DNA of 64,000 nucleotides. Source: Glycomyces sp. YM15. Its GTDB lineage: Bacteria > Actinomycetota > Actinomycetes > Mycobacteriales > Micromonosporaceae. A program made the position numbers and the translations under genes. Where the stretch lies: the NCBI RefSeq assembly GCF_016918015.1, contig NZ_JAERMK010000007.1:85839-149838 (forward strand), in the 5' to 3' direction. Of the stretch, positions 16,129 to 23,678 are shown in pieces. The notes under the pieces are model-generated. The model worked only from the letters and a program-made list of their open reading frames with translations. It did no database searches and was not told where the DNA came from. Numbering within the stretch: the first letter of the stretch is position 1; each line of letters begins with the position of its first letter.

Positions 16129-17503
16129 CGGTGGGGTAGGACGGCACGGCGTGCCAGAGCCGGTCGATGGGGACCTCACCGACGATCGCAGTGGTCGCCG
16201 CATGCACGAGCTCGGCCACGTCCGGGCCGACGAACGTCGCCCCGATCATGACGCCGCGGTCCTCGTCGACGATCATCCGCGCTGCGCCCCTGTAGTCGTC
16301 CCTGGAGAGGCTCGCCCCGGCGACCCAGCCGAGGTCGTAGTCCACGACCCGGATCGACTTGCCTTGCGCGCGAGCCTGTTCGGCCGTGGGCCCGACGGCC
16401 GCGATCTCAGGGTCGGTGAAGATGACGACCGGAACCGCATCGTGGTCGGCGGTCGCGACATGCGCTCCCCAGGGCGCGTCGTCGACCGGTCGGCCCGCCG
16501 CGCGGGCGGCGATCACGTCGCCCGCCGCGCGCGCCTGATACTTGCCCTGGTGGGTCAGCAGGACCCTGCCGTTGACGTCGCCCACCGCATACAGCCAGTC
16601 GAAGCCGTTGACGCGCAACGTGTCGTCGACTTCAAGCCGCTTGGCGGAGTCGAGTCCGATCCGCTCCAGGCCGAGACCGGCGAGGGCGGGGGACCGCCCG
16701 GCCGCGACCAGCAGTTCGGTGGCGGCGACCATGCCCTTGTCGGTCTCGACCAGGACGTCCCCTTCGGTGCGTTCGACTCTCAGTGTCGTTGTCTCCGTGA
16801 GGATCTTGACGCCATGCTCCCGCAGAGACTCAGCGACGCGCTCAGCCGCGAACGGCTCGACGCTGTCGAGGACGCCGTGCTTGGCGATCATCGTGACCGC
16901 CGCGCCGAGCGCCTTGAACACTGTCGCCATCTCGACGGCGACCACGCCGCCGCCGATGATCGCGAGGCTCTTCGGGATCGACTTGGCGCTCGTCGCGTCG
17001 CGGCTCGTCCACGGCTTCGCTTCGCGCAGACCGGGAATGTCCGGCAGATTCGGGGTCGACCCGGTCGCGAGCGCGACGGCGTGCCGGGCCCGCAGTACCG
17101 TGGTGCCCCCGTCCTTCGCCGTTACGGTGACCTCGCGTTCGCCGCTGAACTCGGCGGTGCCGCGCACCAGGTCGATGTTCGCGCTCTCGAGCCAGCTCAC
17201 CTGGCCGTCGTCGGACCATGCACTCGTGAACTCGTCCCGCCTGCGAAGCACCGCAGGCACATCGAGGCCGCCGTCGACGGCTTCGGCCACGCCCGGGAGC
17301 GCCCGGGCCGCGCCGAGCAGCTGCACCGGGCGCAGGAGCGCTTTCGAGGGCATGCATGCCCAGTAGGAGCATTCGCCGCCCACGAGTTCGCGTTCGACGA
17401 TCACCGTCTCCAGGCCGCCTTTGACGGCGCGGTCGGCGACGTTCTCGCCGACCGCCCCGGCGCCGATCACGACCAGGTCGACTTCGCGTTCCTCGGATGC
17501 CAT
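16073..17503 (-). CDS. FAD-dependent pyridine nucleotide-disulfide oxidoreductase
   Basis: A 476-residue enzyme of the lipoamide dehydrogenase/mercuric reductase class. It has an FAD Rossmann motif (VVIGAGAVGENVADRA), a redox CxxxxC pair (C45/C50 in GGECSYWACMPSK), an NAD(P) Rossmann motif (LAIIGGGVVAVEMA), the ATG-like FAD segment and a C-terminal dimerisation domain. The usual HPT-type base region reads HAVPSYPTVSE. The spacing between the Cys residues is normal, but the sequence differs from lipoamide dehydrogenase, so the substrate is uncertain. ATG at 17503 has AAGGGA at 7 bp; the GTG at 17509 is too close to it. Confidence 0.85.
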   Translation of the reverse strand: MASEEREVDLVVIGAGAVGENVADRAVKGGLETVIVERELVGGECSYWACMPSKALLRPVQLLGAARALPGVAEAVDGGLDVPAVLRRRDEFTSAWSDDGQVSWLESANIDLVRGTAEFSGEREVTVTAKDGGTTVLRARHAVALATGSTPNLPDIPGLREAKPWTSRDATSAKSIPKSLAIIGGGVVAVEMATVFKALGAAVTMIAKHGVLDSVEPFAAERVAESLREHGVKILTETTTLRVERTEGDVLVETDKGMVAATELLVAAGRSPALAGLGLERIGLDSAKRLEVDDTLRVNGFDWLYAVGDVNGRVLLTHQGKYQARAAGDVIAARAAGRPVDDAPWGAHVATADHDAVPVVIFTDPEIAAVGPTAEQARAQGKSIRVVDYDLGWVAGASLSRDDYRGAARMIVDEDRGVMIGATFVGPDVAELVHAATTAIVGEVPIDRLWHAVPSYPTVSEIWLRLLEEYGRPSSA

Positions 17504-17630
17504 CTCCACGTCCCTTCACGATGCGTCCCAAGGGCGAAGCCTACGCGTCTGCGCGATCCTGCGAGGCGGTTCGGGCCTGGGGGCGGCCGTGCCGTGGTTG
17601 TGCGGCGGCATTGCGGTCCTGAATGGCCGA

Positions 17631-17658
17631 GGTCAAACCTGGCAGCGATGGGGAGGTG
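17631..17658 (+). repeat. single copy of the GGTTCAA...GGCRGCGA repeat family
   Basis: The segment GGTCAAACCTGGCAGCGATG, followed by GGGAGG, matches the core of the units at 43056-43355 in the same orientation. Confidence 0.5.
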
Positions 17659-18502
17659 GATGGGTGGGGTGGGTTGGTCGGGTGGCGGGTGTGGTTTGGG
17701 TTGGGGCGCAGCGAGACTGGTCGGATTCAGGGTGCGGAATATGAGGAGGTTCTCCACCTGTGGGTGATGACAGTCGGGGGCTGTATGGGGGACAATTGAG
17801 GTACGTACAGGGACAGGAAACTGGTACAGGTGTCGGGGTAGGTGTAAGCAGACTACGACAAGCCTCTGGCCGATCCGACAAACCGACTTGTTTCGAGGCG
17901 ACGACCCGGTAAGCCAGGGTGGTCCTCCGCTGGAGGCGTCCGATCTCACCCCCGTGCCATCGCCCGCAGCTGTCCGCGCCCCCGATGGGCCGTGACTGGG
18001 TGGACGATCCTAGTTGGGATCACCCCAACCAGAAGGCGATGCCGTACCGACGGCATACGCGATCCGAGCACGACCCGCCAGCGTCAGCGGTGAGGCCACA
18101 CCGAGCGAATAGAGGACTCGGTACGGCGACACCGCAAGCACGTCCATGGCGAGCACCACCCCGTCCCGGCAGCGCCGCGCCCGCAAGCCCGCGCGACTGC
18201 AGGACGGATCCCAGGAACGGCAAGCGATCCTCGGGAGGCGAAACCGCCACCGGCATCCACCCGGCATCCACCCGGGCAAGCCACCGGAATCCGCCGGGAG
18301 GCCGCACCGCTCCCTCAGGGACGGTAGGCACCAGCACGCGTCCCCGGCAGGGACGGCGCGCGGCCAGGCGAAAGCCGAAGGGCCGGAACCGGAAGCCGAA
18401 GCAAGACCAGCAGGGCCAGCAGGGCCAGCAGGGCCAGCGAGGGAAGCAAGTAGAGCAGCGGGAAGGAGGCGACACAGGCGCATGAGGACCACGACCATGC
18501 AC

Positions 18503-18538
18503 ATGGACATGGACATGGACATGGACATGGACATGGAC
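18503..18538. repeat. (ATGGAC)6 hexamer array
   Basis: Six exact tandem copies of ATGGAC. A length change by whole units would not shift any reading frame. No gene around it could be confirmed. Confidence 0.9.
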
Positions 18539-18690
18539 AAGAGCGCAACCGAGCCGAACTCGGCGGCTGACGGCTCCCGTGCCGCCGACCGCCCCGCCGC
18601 TGCGGCATCAGGCCGGACCCACCCAGCCCCCGACCGGAGGCGACCACCGGCCCCCGCTTCGGCGACACACCCCCGGACCACCGCCTACCC

Positions 18691-18960
18691 TTCCCTCGCT
18701 GCCGGTTTGCACCTCGCTCCAAAGACGACCCCGGCCCCGGAGACGGAGCCTTAGGCGCTACCCCGCGTTTCCGTCGCTGCCAGTTCGAACCCCGACCGAA
18801 CCTCCGCCCGCCGACCCCGAACACGGGCCCTCAAGTGATACCCCGCGTTCCTTTTGTCGCTGGATTGAACCCGGGCCGAATCTCCGCCAGGCCCCGGGCA
18901 CCGGGCCTCCGGTTCCTTCCGGCCGCACCCGTCGCCGCAAGATTGAAGCTCGCCCGAGAC
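18691..18960 (-). repeat. tandem array of four degenerate ~75-83 bp repeats
   Basis: Four units, with cores near 18691, 18769, 18851 and 18925, each read TTCC(n)TCGCTGCC(n)GTTYGAACC on the plus strand. Two of the cores are directly preceded by TACCCCGCGTT. On the minus strand this is the same core as the array at 43056-43355. It ends just before the 3' end of the secreted lipase gene, so it is transcribed, if at all, as that gene's tail. Confidence 0.65.
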
Positions 18961-19006
18961 GTCGGCCGATCTCGGCCGCGCGCCTCCAGGCGAGCTTCAT
19001 CGTTCC

Positions 19007-20578
19007 CTAGTAGACGCTCGCTCCGATCCAGTCGTCGTATCCGTACCCGGCGGGGTCGGCGTAGTCGCGGTCGGCGAGGCTGAGGCTGCTTGACCCGCAC
19101 GGCGCCAGGACCAGCGGTGCTCCTGTGCCGGTGCCGTCGAACCCGAGGCACAGATTGGAGTGGCCGACGGGGTGGATGCCGGTGCCGGTCACGGTGAACT
19201 CCTGGTTGAGGCCGCCGTGGCAGTCCCACAGGACCAACGGGGTCCCGGCCTGCATCTTGCCGCTCTCCACGTCGACGCAGCGGTCGTGGCTCAGTTCCAC
19301 GTGCAGCGAGCCGCGCTCCTCGTCGAACCAGAAGCCCTGGTTGCGGGCGCCGTTGCAGTTCCAGGCGATCAGGTCGGTGCCGTTGCGGGAGTCGTAGCCT
19401 TCCGCGTCGGCGCACAGGCCGCCCGTCGAGCCCTTGAGGTCCTGGAACTCGAGCAGTCCTTCGTAGAGCACGGCGCTGCCGGTGCTCGCCGGATCGACGC
19501 AGGTCGAGGTCTGCCACTCCGGATGCTCGTAGAACTCGGTGATGCACTGCGCGAATGCGCCGTGACCGAGGTAGTTGGGGTGCAAGGACTGCCGGAACGC
19601 GTGCTCCGAAGGCAGTTCGCCCACTTCGACGAAGACGCCGCGCGCCCACGGCTGCGCCTCGCACACGCCGTGGCCGTCGAAGAGGCGCTGGGCGTCGAGG
19701 TAGCGCGCGCCCTTGCCCAATGCGGCCTCGCGGATGCCCCGCTCGAACAGGGGCACGGCCTTGTTGCGCGCGAAGGCCGCGTCCGCGAGGTAGAGCAGGC
19801 AGCCCCCGGCGTACCAGCCGGGGAAGTTCGGGTTGTCCTCCACGTCGGGCCCGCCGGGGCTGGGGTAGGACATGACGACGAGGTCGTAGTCGGTGGCGAG
19901 GTACCCGGCGTCCTGGAGGGTCTGCCGGACGCCGTCGATGGCGTTCTCGACGCCGTCCTGGCTCACCTCGACGCGGGCCGCCCAGTCGTCGGTATGGCCG
20001 TCCCAGCACGGGCCGAGGAACAGGATGCGGTTGGTGGCGCACTCGGTGGCGACGGGCCCGAACTCGATGCCGCCTTCATCGTTGGCGCCCACAACGATCC
20101 ACACGAGCTTCACGTGGGTGTTGCGGGCCTTGATCGCGAGCTGGTCGCCCTGGTTGAGCTCGTTCCACTGCTGCTCGCCGCTCCCCTCGAGGAGGTGCGG
20201 GGAGGCGGCGCCGGAGCACGCGACGTTGTACCGTTCGTCGCTCTCGATGCCGGTGCGGAACAGCGCCTGGTCGAGCGAGCGGTCGCACCAGTTGCCGTCC
20301 GTGTGCGTGCCGGGCTCGTAGTTGCCGACGCCTTCGCCGGAGATCTCGCTGTCGCCCAAGGAGACCAGCGAGGTCTTGCGCTGCTCGAGCGGGAGGATGC
20401 CGGGGTCGCCGTACAGCTCGGTCGCTTCGGCGGCGCGAACGGTTTCGAGGTGGTCGGGCAGCGGAACGGGGTCGGGCCGTTCCGCCGCCTGGGCCGATGA
20501 GGCCATTGTGGACAGAGTGAGGGTGGAGAACACCGCTGCTGCCAGCGCAGCGGTGATCCTGTTCCGGGGAGTGGACAT
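19007..20578 (-). CDS. secreted SGNH/GDSL hydrolase with C-terminal ricin-type lectin domain
   Basis: A 523-residue extracellular protein. A signal peptide of about 31 residues (ending SAQA-AE) leads into an SGNH hydrolase domain with nucleophile block SLGDSE (about 73-78), a GAND-like block (VVGANDEG) and the Asp/His block SLHPNYLGHGAF near 330. Residues about 385-500 form a ricin B-type beta-trefoil, with repeated LIAWNCNG.., LVLWDCHG.. and Q-x-F turns for sugar binding. It probably deacylates a lipid or polysaccharide at a surface recognised by the lectin. ATG start. Its 3' flank is the repeat array. Confidence 0.85.
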   Translation of the reverse strand: MSTPRNRITAALAAAVFSTLTLSTMASSAQAAERPDPVPLPDHLETVRAAEATELYGDPGILPLEQRKTSLVSLGDSEISGEGVGNYEPGTHTDGNWCDRSLDQALFRTGIESDERYNVACSGAASPHLLEGSGEQQWNELNQGDQLAIKARNTHVKLVWIVVGANDEGGIEFGPVATECATNRILFLGPCWDGHTDDWAARVEVSQDGVENAIDGVRQTLQDAGYLATDYDLVVMSYPSPGGPDVEDNPNFPGWYAGGCLLYLADAAFARNKAVPLFERGIREAALGKGARYLDAQRLFDGHGVCEAQPWARGVFVEVGELPSEHAFRQSLHPNYLGHGAFAQCITEFYEHPEWQTSTCVDPASTGSAVLYEGLLEFQDLKGSTGGLCADAEGYDSRNGTDLIAWNCNGARNQGFWFDEERGSLHVELSHDRCVDVESGKMQAGTPLVLWDCHGGLNQEFTVTGTGIHPVGHSNLCLGFDGTGTGAPLVLAPCGSSSLSLADRDYADPAGYGYDDWIGASVY

Positions 20579-20683
20579 GGCAGTCTCCTGTTCGGAAACA
20601 TCGCTGTCGACGGATCGTAAGAGCGAGACTACCGTTACTCCGCGGTAATGTGAAGATTGTCGGATTGATTAATTTCTATATCT

Positions 20684-21781
20684 TCAGGCCGCGGTCCAGT
20701 CCGCGTGAGCGGTGAGCGGCACCAGATCGGGGCGTTCCACCGCGGTCCGGATGTCCAGCCGCCCGCCGGTCTCGGCCGACCGCAGCAGCGAGGTCATCAC
20801 CTCGAGGACGTGGAGCGCCAGCGCGCCGTTCGCCCGCGGGGCCCGATCCGCTTGCGCGCGAGCCATGTCGATGAGTCCGACGCCCCGGCCCGACGCCGTG
20901 TACCCGGCGCTGGCCGGGAGCACGAGCCGGTCGTCACCGATCCGGTGCAGGCTTACCTCGCCGTCGAAGTGGTTCGGGTCGGGCACGCCGATGGTGCCCT
21001 CGGTGCCGTGGACCTCGATGTTCGGGGCCTGGGTGGCGTGCCCGTCGAAGCTCATCACGAGGGTGCTCAGCGCCCCGCCCGCGTGTTCGAGGATCCCGGT
21101 GACGTGCGTGTCGATCGAGACCGGGACCTGCTCGCCCGCACGGGGACCGGAGTGGATGGTGCGCTGGTCGCGCGAGCGGCTGGAGGCGCCCGTGACCGAG
21201 ACGACCGGGCCGAGCAGGTGCACGAGCGCGGTCACGTAGTACGGCCCCATGTCGAGCAGCGGCCCGCCGCCCTCGGTGTAGTAGAAGTCCGGGTTCGGGT
21301 GCCAGCGCTCGTGACCGGAGGCGATCATCGTCGCGGTGGCGAACGTCGGGATGCCGATGTCGCCCTTGTCGATCGCCGCCCGCGCGGTCTGGGTCCCGGT
21401 GCCCAGCACCGTGTCCGGGGCGCACCCGACCCGCACGCCGGCGGCGTCGCCGGCCTCGACCACGCGCACGGCGTCGTCGAAGGCGGCCGCGAGCGGCTTC
21501 TCGCCGTACACGTGCTTGCCCGCGGCGATGGCGCGCAGCGCGATGTCCGCGTGGGCCGCGGGGATCGTGAGGTTGAGGACGGTGTCCACATCGGGGTGTG
21601 CCACGAGTTCGTCCACGCTGAGCGGCACGGCCCCGGTCGCCTCGGCGACCTCGGCCGCGCGCGCCTCGTTGAGGTCCGCGACCGCCGCGATCCGGATGCC
21701 CGGGCAGGCCGAGAAGGTCTGGAGGTACTGGCCGGAAATGGCTCCGAGGCCGACGATGCCTACGCCGTGCGGGTCGCCCAC
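20684..21781 (-). CDS. Gfo/Idh/MocA family oxidoreductase
   Basis: A 365-residue NAD(P)-dependent sugar-type dehydrogenase. The N-terminal Rossmann motif is GIVGLGAISG (residues 8-17) and the EKPLA motif lies near 97. The C-terminal Gfo/Idh/MocA domain contains a GGGPLLDMGPYYV segment that places the catalytic Asp and sugar-binding residues. GTG start at 21781 with AAGGGG upstream overlaps the ThuA-like stop by 22 bp, so the pair is coupled. Such pairs commonly oxidise rare sugars or inositols. Confidence 0.88.
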   Translation of the reverse strand: MGDPHGVGIVGLGAISGQYLQTFSACPGIRIAAVADLNEARAAEVAEATGAVPLSVDELVAHPDVDTVLNLTIPAAHADIALRAIAAGKHVYGEKPLAAAFDDAVRVVEAGDAAGVRVGCAPDTVLGTGTQTARAAIDKGDIGIPTFATATMIASGHERWHPNPDFYYTEGGGPLLDMGPYYVTALVHLLGPVVSVTGASSRSRDQRTIHSGPRAGEQVPVSIDTHVTGILEHAGGALSTLVMSFDGHATQAPNIEVHGTEGTIGVPDPNHFDGEVSLHRIGDDRLVLPASAGYTASGRGVGLIDMARAQADRAPRANGALALHVLEVMTSLLRSAETGGRLDIRTAVERPDLVPLTAHADWTAA

Positions 21782-22461
21782 AGCATGCCCCTTTCGATGA
21801 TGGTGCGGACGTTCTCGTCCTGGAGGACGTCGACGCTGTGGCCGGGGGTGGCGACGACGATGCGGCCCTCGCCCCACTGGCGCGTCCACACGGCCGGGGA
21901 GGTGATCGGCCGGTGCCACGGGTGCCACGGCCGCACGGGGTGCGTGGTCGTGGCGAGGACGTCGATGAGGTCGTCGTGCAGGACCCAGTACTGCTCGGTG
22001 TCGAGTTCGAAGTCCTCGAGGCCCTCCATGATCGGGTGCTTGCGGCCGAGCTCGGTGAGTTCGACGGTGTAGGGCAGGTAGTTGTCCTCCTGGCCGCCCT
22101 TGCACCTCCCCGGCTCTTTCGAGGGGTGGGTCGCGAACTGGCCGCCGATGAGCTGCAGGTAGTCCGAGGAGTTCCGGTAGGAGTCGGCGATGCCGCCGTG
22201 CCAGCCCGCCATGCCGGTGCCCGCCGCGACGGCGGTGCGCAGGCCCTGCAGCTGGTCGTGGCTGATCTCGGACATCGTCACGCTCTGGACGATGAGGTCG
22301 GTCGCGGCGAGGACCTCGGTGTCGGCGTACACCTCGGGGGACTCCTCGACCCGCACTTCGAAGCCGTTCTCCCGCAGGAAGGGAAGAAACAGTTCAGTCG
22401 CTTCGACCGGTGCGTGCCCTTCCCATCCGCCTCGGACGACCAGGGCTTTTCGCTCGCTCAT
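21760..22461 (-). CDS. ThuA-like domain protein
   Basis: A 233-residue protein of the ThuA (class-I glutamine-amidotransferase-like) family. It has LVVRGGWEGHAPVEATELF at the start, AGWHGGIADSYRNSSDY near 90 and the WGEGRIVVATPGHS block near 200. ThuA proteins are linked to trehalose and related disaccharide keto-sugar metabolism but their exact reaction is unclear. ATG follows AAGGA at 6 bp. It is coupled with the Gfo/Idh/MocA gene, and both probably serve the same sugar pathway. Confidence 0.85.
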   Translation of the reverse strand: MSERKALVVRGGWEGHAPVEATELFLPFLRENGFEVRVEESPEVYADTEVLAATDLIVQSVTMSEISHDQLQGLRTAVAAGTGMAGWHGGIADSYRNSSDYLQLIGGQFATHPSKEPGRCKGGQEDNYLPYTVELTELGRKHPIMEGLEDFELDTEQYWVLHDDLIDVLATTTHPVRPWHPWHRPITSPAVWTRQWGEGRIVVATPGHSVDVLQDENVRTIIERGMLWATRTA

Positions 22462-22574
22462 ATGGTTCCTTCGCCGGTGCTCTGACACCGCTTGTCGAAT
22501 CGTTTTCATGCCTCGCCGATCGACCGTAGCCGATGGCGGGAGCGACCGCAACGGTCTTCTCGGCCCATGCTGAT

Positions 22575-23572
22575 TTACCGAGACATATAAAAAGTTTCCA
22601 ACTCTCGGCGCCGCTTCGGATCGGTCTCGGCCCGCTTCAGCAGCCCGTCCGCCTCCGTCAGGCTCATCGCCGTCTCCCAGCACGCCCGGAACAGGTGCGC
22701 GTCGAGCGACCGGTGCCGATCGCAGAAATGCTCGAGGTTCCGCATCAACTGCGCCTTCATGATCCGCCCGGCCGCGACCGGATCGGGGTCGGCGAGCGGA
22801 TGCACCTGGTGGTAGTTCACCGCCGCCGCGTGCACCGAGAACCGCAGGCCCTCCCGGTGCAGCCGGTAGCTCAGATCCGTGTCCTCCATGCCCCACCCGG
22901 TGAAGGCCTCGTCGAAACCCCCGACCTTCGCGACGGCCTCGCGCGGCACCGCCAGGTTCGCGGTCGTGGCCAGGCCCCAGGCGAACCGGAAATCCTCCAG
23001 GCCCGGCCCGAACGCCTCGACGACCTGCCGGTAGTTGTCGCGCTCCTCGCCCAGATCGACGCGGGCGAGCGCACCCTCCGCATCCGCCTCCAGCTCACCC
23101 GCCCCCAGCAGCCGCAGCGGCTCGCGCAGCCGCGCGGTCCCGCCCACCCGGAACGCCAATCGCATCAGGTCGGCCTCGCCGATCGGCAGCATCCCCGGCC
23201 GCCACCAGGTGAGCGCCCGGCGCTTCCATCCGATCACCCCGCCGCCGTTCGCCGCGTCCGCGTGCGCGGCCACGAAACCGGGCGCGGCCAACCGGTCGTC
23301 GTCGATGAAGACCACCAGATCCCCTTGCCCCGTTCGAGAGCCGCGTTCCGAGCCGCAGCCCTGCCCCGGTTCTCCTGCACCACGAGGTGGAGATCGAGCC
23401 GATCCGCGAACGGCGCCACCACATCAGCGACCCCGCCCCGCGTCCCGTCGTCGCACACCACCACCTCGAACCGCGACTCGGTCTGCGCGAGCAGCGCCTC
23501 GAGCGTGAACGCGAGGTACTCGCGCTTGTCGCAGGTCGCCATGACAAGGCTGACCGAAGGCCGGTTCGCCAT
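22575..23572 (-). pseudogene. family 2 glycosyltransferase, frameshifted
   Basis: The N-terminal GT2 half (start ATG 23572 with GGAG 7 bp upstream: SVSLVMATCDKREYLAFTLE and VVVCDDGTRGG) runs in one frame to ARNAALERGKG. The catalytic half beginning DLVVFIDDDRLAAPG, then the WGMEDTDLSYRL acceptor motif, continues in another frame to 22575. One extra base in the 4-base run at 23321-23324 would restore a single 332-residue protein. Either the gene is broken in this strain or the homopolymer was miscalled. It would transfer a nucleotide sugar in the cytoplasm. No polysaccharide cluster surrounds it. Confidence 0.8.
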
Positions 23573-23678
23573 CGAGGTCTCCAGAGGCGGTGAGGGGACG
23601 CCCGGCGCGCCCACCGTAACACCGGAGCGCCCCAAGATCGGGGCCTCGAACCGAGTGCGCGGCCCGAGACCCCGAAAC

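Larger units (their letters stand above)
17504..18690. other. 1.2-kb region without a convincing gene
   Basis: Open frames exist on both strands but none has the expected third-position GC bias, recognisable domains or a good start. The DNA is rich in short repeats: G/T-rich near 17660-17710, three tandem 9-mers CAGGGCCAG near 18410-18440, and a hexamer array at 18503. One minus-strand stretch (18010-18200) reads mildly protein-like and could be the end of a decayed gene. The region is flanked by inverted copies of the repeat family described at 18691 and 43056. Confidence 0.5.

Noticed and set aside
18503-18538. (ATGGAC)6 as a phase-variable contingency locus
   Set aside because: Unit length is a multiple of three and no gene or promoter around it could be supported.
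18010-18681. Minus-strand frame with a Ser-Met repeat and Gly/Ala/Pro stretches
   Set aside because: It is partly protein-like but has low third-position GC, no start context and a core made of simple repeats. Kept only as part of the gene-poor interval.
18771-18800. GTTCGAACC-like strings as tRNA T-loops
   Set aside because: They recur as part of the dispersed repeat and no cloverleaf or acceptor stem can be formed.
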